Assembly: GCF_000826125.2 (NCBI RefSeq)
Contig: NZ_LN651373.1
Span: 781,084-842,909 of the forward strand
From: Bhargavaea cecembensis
GTDB lineage: Bacteria; Bacillota; Bacilli; Bacillales_A; Planococcaceae
Reading direction: 5' to 3'
DNA length: 61,826 nucleotides
In this document: positions 1-8,691 of the stretch, piece after piece
Numbering within the stretch: position 1 is the first letter of the stretch
Layout: each line of letters opens with the position of its first letter
Program-made: the position numbers and the translations under genes
The notes under the pieces: generated by a model
What the model was told of the DNA's origin: nothing
The model's input: only the letters and a program-made list of their open reading frames with translations
The model's database searches: none

Positions 1-260
1 TCGCAGGCCTGACCGGAGCGGCTGCGGGTGCCGGCGTCGGCGGACTGGCCGGCGCACTCATCGGCATGGGCGTGCCGGAAGATGAGGCGAAGCGCTATGA
101 GACGTATTTCAATGAAGGAAAAATCCTCGTGCTCGTCGACCGGAACGCCGACGTGGAAGACAGCTATTTCGCCAACCGGCGCCCGCTATCGAACGATGTG
201 AACGATATGGCGCGCGACCCGAATCTTGACCGCGACCGCTTCAATGACCCGCTCGTTTAA
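1..260 (+). CDS. General stress protein, YflT type (5'-truncated)
   Basis: The frame is open from base 3 to the TAA at 258-260, so the gene enters the window in progress and only its last 85 codons are visible. The visible part starts with a Gly/Ala-rich glycine-zipper-like stretch (AAAGAGVGGLAGALIG), followed by GVPEDEAKRYE and a polar C-terminal tail. This order is what I know from the C-terminal half of the YflT/17M general stress proteins of Bacillales, which are usually in the SigB regulon and whose biochemical role is unknown. The N-terminal YflT domain and the promoter are outside the window, so neither length nor regulation can be judged. A strong terminator follows. Confidence 0.6.
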   Translation, partial: AGLTGAAAGAGVGGLAGALIGMGVPEDEAKRYETYFNEGKILVLVDRNADVEDSYFANRRPLSNDVNDMARDPNLDRDRFNDPLV

Positions 261-271
261 TTGAACCACGA

Positions 272-298
272 CCGCCGCGCTCCGGTGCGGCGGTTTTT
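272..298 (+). terminator. Rho-independent terminator after the stress protein gene
   Basis: CCGCCGC at 272-278 pairs with GCGGCGG at 287-293 and is followed by TTTTT. It lies 12 bases after the stop codon. Confidence 0.85.
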
Positions 299-366
299 GA
301 GTACGTTGAATAAATCCCTCCCGCATCAGGCAGGATGAACGAAGCAGACGGACGGGAGGGGTGCCG

Positions 367-1071
367 ATGGGCGACTGGGGACAAGTGGACTTCTGGGAGA
401 TGGTGCTGCGGTCGGCGGTGACGTTCGCGGTGCTTCTTCTCCTGACCCGGCTGCTCGGGAAAAAGCAGATGAGCCAGCTGACGTTCTTCAACTATGTGAC
501 CGGGATCACGATCGGGTCGATCGCGGGGAATATCGCAGGGGAAAGCGAGACGCCGTTTTTCGACGGCCTCGTCTCGCTCGTCACGTGGGTGCTCCTGACG
601 ATCCTGCTCAGCCTGATTTCATTGAAATGGGCGGGGGCGCGCGTCATTCTCGACAACGAGCCGACGATTGTCATCAAGGATGGCCGGATCGACGAACGGG
701 CGATGAAATCCGTCCAGCTTCATCTTGACGACCTGAACATGATGCTCCGGGAAACCGGCGTGTTCATGGTGAAGGACGTCCGCTACGCGATCCTCGAGAC
801 GAATGGGGCGCTCAGCGTCCTGCTCAAAGGCCAGAACCTCCCGGCGACGAAAAAGGACGTGAATGTCGGCGCCGGCCCGGCGAAGTACTTGCCGACCGAA
901 ATCATTTCCGACGGCAAGGTCGTCCGGAAGAATCTCGCCGAGTACGATCTGACAGAAGCGTGGCTGCTGAAGGAGCTCGGAAAGCACGGGGTCTCCCGTC
1001 CGGAACAAGTCTTCTTCGCCCAGCTTCAGGAAGACGGGACGCTGGACGTGACCGTAAAAGAGAATAACTAG
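367..1071 (+). CDS. DUF421 domain membrane protein (YetF/YrbG-like)
   Basis: This 234-residue protein has three hydrophobic segments in its first 90 residues (around FAVLLLLTRLLG, VTGITIGSIAGNIAG and WVLLTILLSLISL). A soluble C-terminal domain follows, with the family features LGKKQMSQLTFFNYV, ALETNG-like ILETNGALSVLL and PTEIISDGKV. Family members are inner-membrane proteins of unknown function; some Bacillus paralogues are linked to spores or stress. ATG 367 is preferred over the in-frame GTG at 361, because the GGGAGGGG site at 353-360 touches the GTG but is about six bases from the ATG. It is flanked by terminators on both sides, so it is probably transcribed alone. The family call is firm; the function is unknown. 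Confidence 0.88.
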   Translation: MGDWGQVDFWEMVLRSAVTFAVLLLLTRLLGKKQMSQLTFFNYVTGITIGSIAGNIAGESETPFFDGLVSLVTWVLLTILLSLISLKWAGARVILDNEPTIVIKDGRIDERAMKSVQLHLDDLNMMLRETGVFMVKDVRYAILETNGALSVLLKGQNLPATKKDVNVGAGPAKYLPTEIISDGKVVRKNLAEYDLTEAWLLKELGKHGVSRPEQVFFAQLQEDGTLDVTVKENN

Positions 1072-1078
1072 ACATGCA

Positions 1079-1123
1079 ACCGCCTGATCCGGAGATCACC
1101 GTCCGGACCGGGCGGTTTTTTTA
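1079..1123 (+). terminator. Rho-independent terminator after the DUF421 gene
   Basis: ACCGCC at 1079-1084 pairs with GGCGGT at 1111-1116, with an inner TCCGGA/TCCGGA stem, and is followed by seven T. Confidence 0.85.
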
Positions 1124-1213
1124 GATTACTCCAAAAAGTGGGGCGCAAAAGACGGTGAAAATGGTATATTAAGAGTGTTTGAAAACTTTAAACAAAGAAC
1201 AGGGGGAAATGAA

Positions 1214-4200
1214 GTGGGTGACAAGACAAGGTCAAAACGGCTCAGCCTGATCATGATCGTGCTCATGGTGCTGTCGCTGATCCTGCCGGCGGGCGCGTTT
1301 GCCGAAGAGGCAGGCGGACTGCCGAAAGGTCCGAAGCAGACCGCAGGCATCATGGCGCAGAAACAGGCGATCGCCGAACAGCAGGCAGCCAAATCGGGCA
1401 TGCCGAGGCTGCATCCGGACTTGCAGAATCTGTCCGGCAGCCAGGAAGTGAACGTCATCATTCAATTGACTGAAGACCCGGTGGCGGTCGACGAAGGCAA
1501 GAAAAAGCTGAAAAAGCTTCCGTACCAGGCTTCCGAACGCGCGAAGCAGGTCCACGCCATCAAGGCGGAGCAGACCCGCGCGAAGAAAGAGATGAAAGCG
1601 AAAAAGCTTCTCAAAAAAGAAGGTTTCTCGTACGAAACGGTGCTGAACGGATTTGCGGCGACCGTCAAGGCGGATGACCTGGAGAAGCTGCTTGACGTTC
1701 CGGGCGTGCGCGTCGTGGAGCCGGACGTGATCCGGGAAGCGATGGAAACGCCGGCAGCGGGCGGTGTTTCCGACGGGCGGACCGACGAAAGCAACTCATT
1801 CCTCGGCATCGGCCGACTCTGGGACAAGGGCCTGAAAGGGGAAGGCATCAAAGTCGGCGTGCTCGACACCGGCATTGATTACAACCACCCGGCGTTCAAG
1901 GACAATTACAAGGGCGGCTGGAACTTCATCGTGCACGACAACCGTTATGCCCGGCCGCGCGACGACCGGGACCCGATGGAGACGACGCCGAAAGACCGGG
2001 CGTCCGGCACGCCGGAATTCAATTCGGACGGCAGCTCGTTCTACACGTCCCACGGCACGCACGTCGCGGGCATCATCGCAGGACAGGCGAACAATGACTA
2101 CGGCATTTCCGGCATTGCGCCGAATGTCGAGCTCCACGCCTACCGCGTCCTCGGCGGCTACGGCAGCGGCGCGACGTCCGGCATCATTGCCGGGATCGAA
2201 AAAGCGGTCGAAGAAGGCATGGACGTCATCAACCTGTCGCTCGGCGGCGGCAGCAACACGTCGCTTTCCGCCGACTCGTACGCGATCAACAACGCCATGC
2301 TCCAAGGCACGATTGCCGTGATCGCCACCGGAAACTCCGGTCCGAACCGCGGCACGATCGGCACGCCGGCCACTGCGGCGCTCGGCATCGGAGTCGGCAA
2401 CACGACCCAGCCGGAAAGCCATTTCTCGGCCGATGTCGAAATGAGTGCAGGCGGCTTTGACAAGACCGTCCGCATGAATCTCATGGCGACCGAATTCGGA
2501 GCGGATCCGGCCGCGAAGCTGCAGGGCGAGTTTCAGGTCGTCCCCGTTCCGGGCGCCGGCCAGGAAAGCGATTATGCAAATCTTGACGTGAACGGCAAAG
2601 TCGCGCTCGTTTCCCGCGGGGACATCGCATTCGTCGACAAGATCGAAGCCGCGAAAAACAACGGCGCGACTGCGGTCCTCATTCACAATTTCGCGGGCGG
2701 CACGAACGCGCCCGGCATTTCGGATGTTTACCTAGGCGATGACTTTGATTTCATCCCGGCGTTTGACATGAGCCAGACGGACGGCGACGCCTTCCGCGCG
2801 GCCATCGGAAACGGCGAAGGAACCGTCACATTCGGCGCGATCAAAGAAGAGCAGTCGGCCGGCGACGAGGTGAACGACTCGAGCTCGCGCGGCCCGTCGA
2901 CTCCGACATTCGACATCAAGCCGGACGTCTCGGCGCCGGGCACGAACATCATGGCCGCCATCCCGGCCTACGCAAGCGACTTCCCGGATGCCGACTACAC
3001 GAAGGCATTCGGACGCAAAACCGGCACATCGATGGCGACCCCTCAAGTGGCCGGCGTTGCCGCGCTCATCAAGCAGGCGAACCCAGAGTGGGATGCATTC
3101 GACGTGAAAGTCTCCCTCTCGAACACGGCGAAACTGCTCGACACCGGCAAATATGACGTCTTCTCGCAAGGCGCGGGCCGCGTCCAGCCATATGAAGCCG
3201 CGTTCCCGGAAGTTCTCGCCTACTCGCACGACAAGACCGTCGCGGACGGCGAAGGGACGATCGTCGACAACGTGAAAGGCACCGTCACATTCGGCAACCT
3301 GCCGCAAGTGACTGAAGAAGCCGTCACGGTCACGAAGAAGATCAGCGTGAAGGACATGAAAGGGAGCGGCGGCGACTACTCCGTCTCCGTCCAGACGACG
3401 AAAGCATTCGGACAGGCCGCCGTCACGGTGGACAAGCCGGACTTCACGCTAAGCGGCGAAGAAAAACTGACCGTCACGCTCACCGCGCCGAAAACGGCGA
3501 CAAAAGCGGGCGACGAACTCCTCGGCTACATCCGCATCAGCGGGCCAGGTGAAGAACTGTCGCTTCCATTCGCCGCCTCGTTCGGACCGGAAGCATCGGC
3601 GGAGATTGAATACATGCAGATCACGAACACCGATCTGTCGTTCCATCCCGACGCACAAGGAAAAATGGCCGAACTCCAGTTCAAGATCACCGGAGACCTC
3701 GGCTTGAACTACATTGAATTGTGGGATCTCGCGAATCCCGACGGCGGCGTATACGAAGACGGCTACATCGGCTATCTTCATGCGGGTCCTTCGCTTCCAG
3801 CAGGCGCCTACCGCCTCGGCATCGACGGCCAGTACATGCCGTGGGGAGGAGACGAACTTGAAACGATTCCGGACGGCGTCTACACGATCGATCTGACCGG
3901 CGAAACGGTTTCCGGCAATCCGCCGATTGTCTTCCAGGACATCGGGCCGGTCTACGTGAAATCCGCTCTTCCGGAAGCCGAAACGACAGTCGACGGCACG
4001 GTCGTCTCCGGCCGGGTCATCGACAAGTACCTCGACTTCAAGGCGCTCGTCGCCCAGTTCGGCGTCAACCTCAACATCAACTCGAAGCTCGGCGGCTTCA
4101 TCGAAGTGACCGACGCGCAGGGCGGATTCGTATCAGTCGAGCCGTTCCGCTTCGGTCAGGACGGCACATTCACAGTCGATCTCGGCGCAGCAATCGCGGC

Positions 4201-4807
4201 CGGCGGCACGAAAGCCGAGCTGACGATCGCGGACGCGGCGGGCAATATGATGGAAGCGGTCGTTTACGAGAAAGCGGAAGAACCGGAAGAGCCAGCGATC
4301 ACCGTTCCGGATGAGGAGATCGGCAGCCAGCTCGCCGACAAGAAATCAAAAGAAGTGACGATCAGCATTCCTGAACTCGGCGACGGCGAGACGGAAATCA
4401 AGCTCGCAGACGGCCAGCTCGACCGGATTGTCGCAGCGAAGAAGGGCATCACCGTCACGGACGACGGCGGCTTCGGCTTCACGGCGGACAAGAAACTCGT
4501 CGAGCAGCTCGCCGCATCGGCGGGCGGCGTCACGATCGCACTCGGAAAAGAAAAATCCGGCGATGCGTCGGCGATCTCGGACGAGTACGCGCTCCGCTTC
4601 CTCGACGAGTCGGGCAAGCAGATCGACACGGGCAAGAAAAAGGATAAAATCGAAATCACGCTCCCGGTCGACCTGAGCGGCGTCGGCAAGACGAACAAGC
4701 TCTTCATCAAAGACGGCGACACGGGCGCACAGTACAAGCTCAAAGTGAAAAACGGCTTCGCCACGTTCACGGCGGACAAGCCGGGCACGTTCACGGCATT
4801 CAACTGA
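1214..4807 (+). CDS. Secreted subtilisin-like serine protease (S8, Vpr-like)
   Basis: This 1197-residue exported protease has, in order: a signal peptide ending near PAGAFA-EE, an I9 propeptide-like domain (about 65-160), and a peptidase S8 domain with Asp218 (DTGIDYNHP), His280 (HGTHVAG) and Ser606 (GTSMATP). A PA-type insert lies between His and Ser (about 400-520). Fn3-like domains and a beta-rich C-terminal module follow. The large catalytic-domain insert is typical of Vpr-class minor extracellular proteases. GTG 1214 is chosen because AGGGGG at 1201-1206 is seven bases upstream and it gives a clean signal peptide; GTG 1175 would add an unlikely N-terminal tail. The C-terminal module resembles domains that often precede SLH repeats, but no SLH or sortase signal is present, so the protein is probably released. 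It is a single-gene unit with a terminator on each side. Confidence 0.93.
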   Translation: MGDKTRSKRLSLIMIVLMVLSLILPAGAFAEEAGGLPKGPKQTAGIMAQKQAIAEQQAAKSGMPRLHPDLQNLSGSQEVNVIIQLTEDPVAVDEGKKKLKKLPYQASERAKQVHAIKAEQTRAKKEMKAKKLLKKEGFSYETVLNGFAATVKADDLEKLLDVPGVRVVEPDVIREAMETPAAGGVSDGRTDESNSFLGIGRLWDKGLKGEGIKVGVLDTGIDYNHPAFKDNYKGGWNFIVHDNRYARPRDDRDPMETTPKDRASGTPEFNSDGSSFYTSHGTHVAGIIAGQANNDYGISGIAPNVELHAYRVLGGYGSGATSGIIAGIEKAVEEGMDVINLSLGGGSNTSLSADSYAINNAMLQGTIAVIATGNSGPNRGTIGTPATAALGIGVGNTTQPESHFSADVEMSAGGFDKTVRMNLMATEFGADPAAKLQGEFQVVPVPGAGQESDYANLDVNGKVALVSRGDIAFVDKIEAAKNNGATAVLIHNFAGGTNAPGISDVYLGDDFDFIPAFDMSQTDGDAFRAAIGNGEGTVTFGAIKEEQSAGDEVNDSSSRGPSTPTFDIKPDVSAPGTNIMAAIPAYASDFPDADYTKAFGRKTGTSMATPQVAGVAALIKQANPEWDAFDVKVSLSNTAKLLDTGKYDVFSQGAGRVQPYEAAFPEVLAYSHDKTVADGEGTIVDNVKGTVTFGNLPQVTEEAVTVTKKISVKDMKGSGGDYSVSVQTTKAFGQAAVTVDKPDFTLSGEEKLTVTLTAPKTATKAGDELLGYIRISGPGEELSLPFAASFGPEASAEIEYMQITNTDLSFHPDAQGKMAELQFKITGDLGLNYIELWDLANPDGGVYEDGYIGYLHAGPSLPAGAYRLGIDGQYMPWGGDELETIPDGVYTIDLTGETVSGNPPIVFQDIGPVYVKSALPEAETTVDGTVVSGRVIDKYLDFKALVAQFGVNLNINSKLGGFIEVTDAQGGFVSVEPFRFGQDGTFTVDLGAAIAAGGTKAELTIADAAGNMMEAVVYEKAEEPEEPAITVPDEEIGSQLADKKSKEVTISIPELGDGETEIKLADGQLDRIVAAKKGITVTDDGGFGFTADKKLVEQLAASAGGVTIALGKEKSGDASAISDEYALRFLDESGKQIDTGKKKDKIEITLPVDLSGVGKTNKLFIKDGDTGAQYKLKVKNGFATFTADKPGTFTAFN

Positions 4808-4823
4808 ATCATCGCAAGGCGGA

Positions 4824-4858
4824 ACGCCGCGGGGAATCCACCCTGCGGCGTTTATTAT
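4824..4858 (+). terminator. Rho-independent terminator after the subtilase gene
   Basis: ACGCCGC at 4824-4830 pairs with GCGGCGT at 4845-4851 and is followed by an A/T-rich TTATTATTA tract. Confidence 0.75.
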
Positions 4859-4885
4859 TACAAGACGGTTACAATGCTCTATAAT
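4858..4885 (+). promoter_or_regulatory. Putative sigma-A promoter for the exonuclease gene
   Basis: TTACAA (4858-4863) lies 16 bases from a perfect TATAAT (4880-4885). The start codon is about 40 bases downstream. Confidence 0.6.
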
Positions 4886-4926
4886 CGGGGAAAGAGAGAA
4901 TAGCAGAAACAAAGGCGGTGGTCCAC

Positions 4927-5544
4927 GTGGATGAGCAGAAGAGAACAGTCGAGCAGCTGCTGGAGGAAAAAGTCCAGCAACAGAAAAAGCGCATGCGGCC
5001 GCCCGCACGGCCAAAAAAATACCAGACATCCGTCCGCAAGGCGGCAGACTACGTCGTCCTTGATTTCGAAACGACCGGCTTCCGGTCCGGCGCAGACAAA
5101 ATCATCCAGATCGGCGCCATCAAATATATCGGTCACCGGCAGGAGGCCGTCTTCGAAACGCTCATCAATCCCCGGCGCTTCATTTCACCGACGATCACAC
5201 GGCTCACCGGCATCTCCAATGAAAGCGTCGAGAACGCCCCGTTCATCGAAGACGTCATCGGCGACCTGATCGCCTTCATCGACGATTACCCGATCGTCGC
5301 CCACAACGCCGCATTCGATATGAGCTTCTTGTACGCCCTCGACAACCTCGAAGGCATCCAAGTCCCGGAATACACCGTCATCGACACCGTCCGGCTCGCC
5401 CGGAAAGTCATCAAGGAAACAGCCAACCACAAACTCGGAACCCTGGCCCACTACCTGCGCCTCGAACACCACGCCCACGACGCGATCGGCGACTGCCTCG
5501 CCACCGCGGCGATCTACCAGCACTGCCTCGGCGTCAGGAAATAA
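4927..5544 (+). CDS. DEDDh 3'-5' exonuclease (DnaQ/PolC-exonuclease-like)
   Basis: This stand-alone exonuclease of about 205 residues has a basic, Gln/Lys-rich N-terminal 35 residues and then the RNase T/DnaQ fold. Exo I is DFETTG (Asp46, Glu48), Exo II is the VAHNAAFDMSF segment, and Exo III is HDAIGDCLAT with the DEDDh histidine and last aspartate. ITRLTGIS matches the family. Such proteins degrade DNA or RNA from the 3' end; here there is no polymerase domain, so proofreading in trans, repair or RNA turnover are all possible. GTG 4927 is preferred because AAGGCGG at 4912-4918 overlaps the alternative GTG 4918. The gene has its own promoter and terminator. Confidence 0.88.
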   Translation: MDEQKRTVEQLLEEKVQQQKKRMRPPARPKKYQTSVRKAADYVVLDFETTGFRSGADKIIQIGAIKYIGHRQEAVFETLINPRRFISPTITRLTGISNESVENAPFIEDVIGDLIAFIDDYPIVAHNAAFDMSFLYALDNLEGIQVPEYTVIDTVRLARKVIKETANHKLGTLAHYLRLEHHAHDAIGDCLATAAIYQHCLGVRK

Positions 5545-5553
5545 ATCTGTTGG

Positions 5554-5579
5554 ACGTCCCGCTCAGCCGGGACGTTTTT
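5554..5579 (+). terminator. Rho-independent terminator after the exonuclease gene
   Basis: ACGTCCCG (5554-5561) pairs with CGGGACGT (5568-5575), followed by TTTTC. Confidence 0.85.
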
Positions 5580-5589
5580 CAATTGGGCG

Positions 5590-5617
5590 TTCGCAGCCTG
5601 CGAATGTTCGATATAAT
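5590..5617 (+). promoter_or_regulatory. Putative promoter with internal inverted repeat
   Basis: TTCGCA (5590-5595) lies 16 bases from a perfect TATAAT (5612-5617), ahead of the EamA gene. TTCGCA-GCC-TGCGAA (5590-5604) is a perfect short inverted repeat overlapping the weak -35, so it could be an operator. Nothing shows which regulator would bind. Confidence 0.45.
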
Positions 5618-5653
5618 GAGACAATATGCGAGCGGCGGAAGGGGAGACGGGAC

Positions 5654-6568
5654 ATGTGGAAAATTTACGGGATGCTGACGTTCGTCATGGTGATGTGGGG
5701 CCTCAACCTGCCGATGCTGAAATACCTGCTCGGATTCGTCGGCCCCGTCACGATGACCTCCGTCCGCATCTTCACCGCCGGCATCATCGTCTTCCTCATC
5801 CTCACCGCCCTCCGGATCGTCCGCATGCCGCGCCGGGCCGAATGGAAATACATCATCCCCGGCATGCTCCTGAACGTTGTCGGCCACCACTACTTCCTGA
5901 ACAACGGCCTCACGATGACGAGCGGCACGAACGCCGGCCTCATCCTCGGCACCGGCCCGTTCCTCACCGCCGTCTTCTCATCAATCCTGATCCGCGTGTT
6001 CCCGAAGGTCCAGTGGCTCGGCGTCTTCCTCGGACTGGCGGGCGTATCGTCCGTCGTCCTCGCCGACGGCGGCCTGTCCGGCATCTCCCGCGGCGACGTC
6101 TACGTCTTCCTATCGATCCTCGTCCAGGTGCTCAGCTTCCTCATCGTCGCCAAAGCCGCCGCCACCCTCGACCCGCGGCTCCTGACCGCCTACATGCTCA
6201 TTCTCGGCGGCTCGACGCTCTTCGTCATCAGCCTCGCCGCAGAACCCGGCGGATTCGCGGCCTTCGGAAGCGTTCCGCCGAAGTTTTGGCTCATCTTCGC
6301 CCTGAGCGCCGTCTTCGGCACCGCCGTCAGCCACATGCTCTACAACTACTCCGTCGGCAAAGCCGGACCGACCAAAGCCGCCATCTTCATGAACCTCAAC
6401 ACCGTCGTCGCCCTCGCCGGCTCCGCCCTCTTCCTCGGCGAACTCATCACCCTCCGCCACCTCCTCGGCCTCCTCCTCATCATCACCGGCGTCCTCCTCG
6501 GCAGCGGCGCGGCGGAGGACATGTGGAAGAAAAGGCGGGGGCGTGTGAGGATAGAGGGGCGCGGGTGA
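5654..6568 (+). CDS. EamA-family (DMT superfamily) transporter
   Basis: This 304-residue integral membrane protein has about ten hydrophobic segments forming two EamA repeats (roughly residues 5-140 and 150-290), the usual layout of drug/metabolite transporters. It starts MWKIYGMLTFVMVMWGLNLP and contains NNGLTMTSGTNAGLILGTGP and FMNLNTVVALAGSALFLGE, both typical EamA helices. The substrate cannot be read from sequence; relatives export amino acids or other small metabolites. ATG 5654 has a GGAAGGGGAG site upstream. The codon choice is strongly GC-ending. The stop codon at 6566-6568 runs straight into the first 21-bp repeat of the next array, and no terminator is visible. Confidence 0.87.
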   Translation: MWKIYGMLTFVMVMWGLNLPMLKYLLGFVGPVTMTSVRIFTAGIIVFLILTALRIVRMPRRAEWKYIIPGMLLNVVGHHYFLNNGLTMTSGTNAGLILGTGPFLTAVFSSILIRVFPKVQWLGVFLGLAGVSSVVLADGGLSGISRGDVYVFLSILVQVLSFLIVAKAAATLDPRLLTAYMLILGGSTLFVISLAAEPGGFAAFGSVPPKFWLIFALSAVFGTAVSHMLYNYSVGKAGPTKAAIFMNLNTVVALAGSALFLGELITLRHLLGLLLIITGVLLGSGAAEDMWKKRRGRVRIEGRG

Positions 6569-6840
6569 GCGTTATTTATCTAGGGGAAAGCGTTGTTTAT
6601 CTCGGGCGAAACGTTTCGTATCTCGGGCGGAACGTTGTTTATCTCACGCAGAACGTTGCGTATCTCGAGTTGTTTATCTTCAATGAGGCATCGAGTAATC
6701 TAATAACGTTGCGTATCTCAGGTGAAACGTTGTGTATCTCAACCAAAGCGTTGCTTATCTGCAATGAAACGTTTCGTAACTCACCCGGTAGTCAGTTGGA
6801 GAGCAGCACGACTCTCTCAATCAGTTCGAAAATTTAAAAT
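6569..6840 (+). repeat. 21-bp tandem repeat array A (nine to ten units)
   Basis: The gap after the EamA gene consists of 21-base units built on AACGTTGYGTATCTC plus six variable bases (often GGGCGA). Five units run without a break from about 6567, then about 30 diverged bases, then four more units to about 6810. The core AACGTT is palindromic, and some units extend it to CGAAACGTTTCG. The same unit in reverse complement forms arrays B and C. Units abut without spacers. The repeats give artefactual heptapeptide-repeat reading frames that I do not regard as genes. Confidence 0.85.
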
Positions 6841-6847
6841 AAACCTA

Positions 6848-6876
6848 TTGCGTTCGGCCGGTTGTTATCCTATGGT
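6848..6876 (+). promoter_or_regulatory. Putative promoter for the NERD gene
   Basis: TTGCGT (6848-6853) lies 17 bases from TATGGT (6871-6876), after the end of array A and about 65 bases before the start codon. Both hexamers are partial matches. Confidence 0.4.
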
Positions 6877-6940
6877 AAAGGAAACACCGCCGGACGCATC
6901 TTATTTTGCGATCCCCCTCCGGCTCGAGAGGAGAGTCAAA

Positions 6941-8032
6941 ATGATTCGCCACACTCTTGAGCTTCGCCCGCTTGACTGGGAGATTCATCGGCTGACACGC
7001 ATGGAGGTCCGTCTTCAGTACGAGGATGCTGCCGCAAGCGATTCACATACTGTCCCGACAGTCGAAGAAATGCTCGGCATTCACTCCACAGACAAGGACC
7101 TCCGCTTTCTTAGGAAAAAAGCATTGGAAAAAGTCAGCGATCTCCTTTACCGAAAAAAGACAGGAAGAGCAGGGGAGGAGATGGTTGCGCAGACCCTCCA
7201 GGAAATCATCCTCCCCGACAATTCATATATATTAAGAAACGTGTCGATCACCATCCGGCACGGCTACCGTATAGAAATAGATGCCATGATCCTATCACCG
7301 GCCTTCGCCCTCATCCTGGAAGTCAAAAACATTGCAGGAACCCTCTTTTTTAAAGAAGAAGAAGGGAAGACAATCCGTGTACAGAATGACGGTCAGACCG
7401 ATGAATTCGATTGTCACATTCATCAGCTTGACCGGCAGCTTAATGGCCTCATGCAATATTTTCATGCACGCGGAATCCGGCTTCCTGTATATGGTGCTGT
7501 CGTTCTGGCCAATCAAAACACCCGGATCAAGCAACGACCGAACCTGCACCCGGTCATCTACAGAAAGCAGCTTGCCCGCTTTTACCGGTCGCTCACAGAA
7601 TCCGCTCCGGTCCTGCCGGCGGGGAAGACCGGGCGCCTCGCTGAAATTTTGACCAGCCGCGAATTGCAGGCGGATGAAGAGCCGCTCTGCCTTCAGCTCG
7701 AGTACCCTTTTGAGATTTTAAGAAAGGGCGTTCTATGTCTGGAATGCAATCAGAAATGCGAAGCAATCCGAGGTGCCGGCTGGCGCTGCCCAAACTGCAA
7801 GAAACCGGGCAGGGAAGCGGTCAGGCAAGGGGTGGAAGACCTATTGATACTTGGCGAAAACCAGATCACCAATGCTCTTGCCAGAGACTTCCTGGAAATC
7901 CGCAGCAATTCAATGATGTCAATCTTACTCAGTGAGCTGGACCTTCTTCGGACCGGAAAACCGCCGGCCACCTCCTACCGCCGGAAACATGCCGGCCCTA
8001 TCCGGTTCAAGGAGGATATAACATCACGATAG
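6941..8032 (+). CDS. NERD-domain protein with C-terminal zinc ribbon
   Basis: This 363-residue soluble protein has a NERD (nuclease-related) domain at about 75-190. GRAGEEMVAQTL, YRIEIDAMIL and LILEVKNIAG give the Gly-Glu, Asp and Glu-x-Lys positions of the restriction-endonuclease-like core. A four-cysteine zinc ribbon follows near residues 266-290 (CLECNQKC and CPNCKK), and then a short helical tail. The NERD family is predicted to process DNA or RNA; the substrate is unknown. ATG 6941 has GAGAGGAGAG just upstream. The gene has lower GC than its neighbours and sits between two repeat arrays in opposite orientation, so it may be a later insertion. A second NERD gene starts at 32702 but has a different architecture. 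Confidence 0.85.
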   Translation: MIRHTLELRPLDWEIHRLTRMEVRLQYEDAAASDSHTVPTVEEMLGIHSTDKDLRFLRKKALEKVSDLLYRKKTGRAGEEMVAQTLQEIILPDNSYILRNVSITIRHGYRIEIDAMILSPAFALILEVKNIAGTLFFKEEEGKTIRVQNDGQTDEFDCHIHQLDRQLNGLMQYFHARGIRLPVYGAVVLANQNTRIKQRPNLHPVIYRKQLARFYRSLTESAPVLPAGKTGRLAEILTSRELQADEEPLCLQLEYPFEILRKGVLCLECNQKCEAIRGAGWRCPNCKKPGREAVRQGVEDLLILGENQITNALARDFLEIRSNSMMSILLSELDLLRTGKPPATSYRRKHAGPIRFKEDITSR

Positions 8033-8044
8033 ATGGGACCCGTA

Positions 8045-8660
8045 AAGTTTCAGCGAAGATACACAACGCTTCGCCAGAGATACGAAACGTTTTGCCGAAG
8101 ATACGCAACGCTTCACCTGAGATACACAACGTTTTCTGAGATGCGTAGCGCTTTGCCGAGATACACAACGCTTCTCCTGAGATACGCAACGTTTCGCTGA
8201 AGATACGCAACGCTTCGGCCGAGATACACAACGTTTTCTGAGATGCCTATCGCTTTGCCGAGATCCGCAACGCTTCATCTGAGTTACGAAACATTTTGCC
8301 GAAGATCCACAACGCTTTGGCCGAGATACACAACGTTTTCTGAGATGCGTAGCGCTTTGCCGAGATCCGCAACGCTTCGCCGAAGATACGAAACGTTTTG
8401 CCGAAGATCCACAACGCTTCACCTGAGGTACGCAACGTTTTCTGAGATGCGTATCGCTTTGCCGAGATCCGCAACGCTTCGCCGAAGATACGAAACATTT
8501 TGCCGAAGATACACAACGCTTAGGCCGAGATACACAACGTTTTCTGAAATGTGTATCGCTTCGCCGAAGATACGCAACGCTTTGTCGAAGATCCACAACG
8601 CTTAGGCCGAGATACACAACGTTTCACCCGAGATACGCAACGCTTCACCTCAGATACCTT
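8045..8660 (-). repeat. 21-bp tandem repeat array B (about 29 units)
   Basis: The 659-base gap between the NERD gene and the aminotransferase gene is almost entirely repeats. The unit is GAGATACRCAACG followed by a YTTYGCC-type tail, 18-22 bases long and mostly 21. It is the reverse complement of the array A unit. A block of five units recurs every 102 bases: the GAGATACACAACGTTTTC-type unit starts at 8119, 8221, 8323, 8425 and 8527. There are no unique spacers and no recognisable gene. No terminator for the NERD gene is evident. Confidence 0.88.
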
Positions 8661-8691
8661 CACACCCCCCAAGAGAAAGGACGATTCAGGT

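Noticed and set aside
5626-6837. A 403-codon Arg/Pro/His-rich frame overlapping the EamA gene
   Set aside because: Its composition is typical of the wrong frame in high-GC DNA, and the EamA frame has membrane helices and a ribosome site.
8024-8617. A 197-codon minus-strand open frame with heptapeptide repeats of the KRCVSSA type
   Set aside because: It is produced by the 21-bp periodicity of array B, has no ribosome site, and similar frames exist on the other strand and in other arrays.
6569-8660. CRISPR array
   Set aside because: Repeat units abut directly, there are no unique spacers of constant length, and no cas gene is near.
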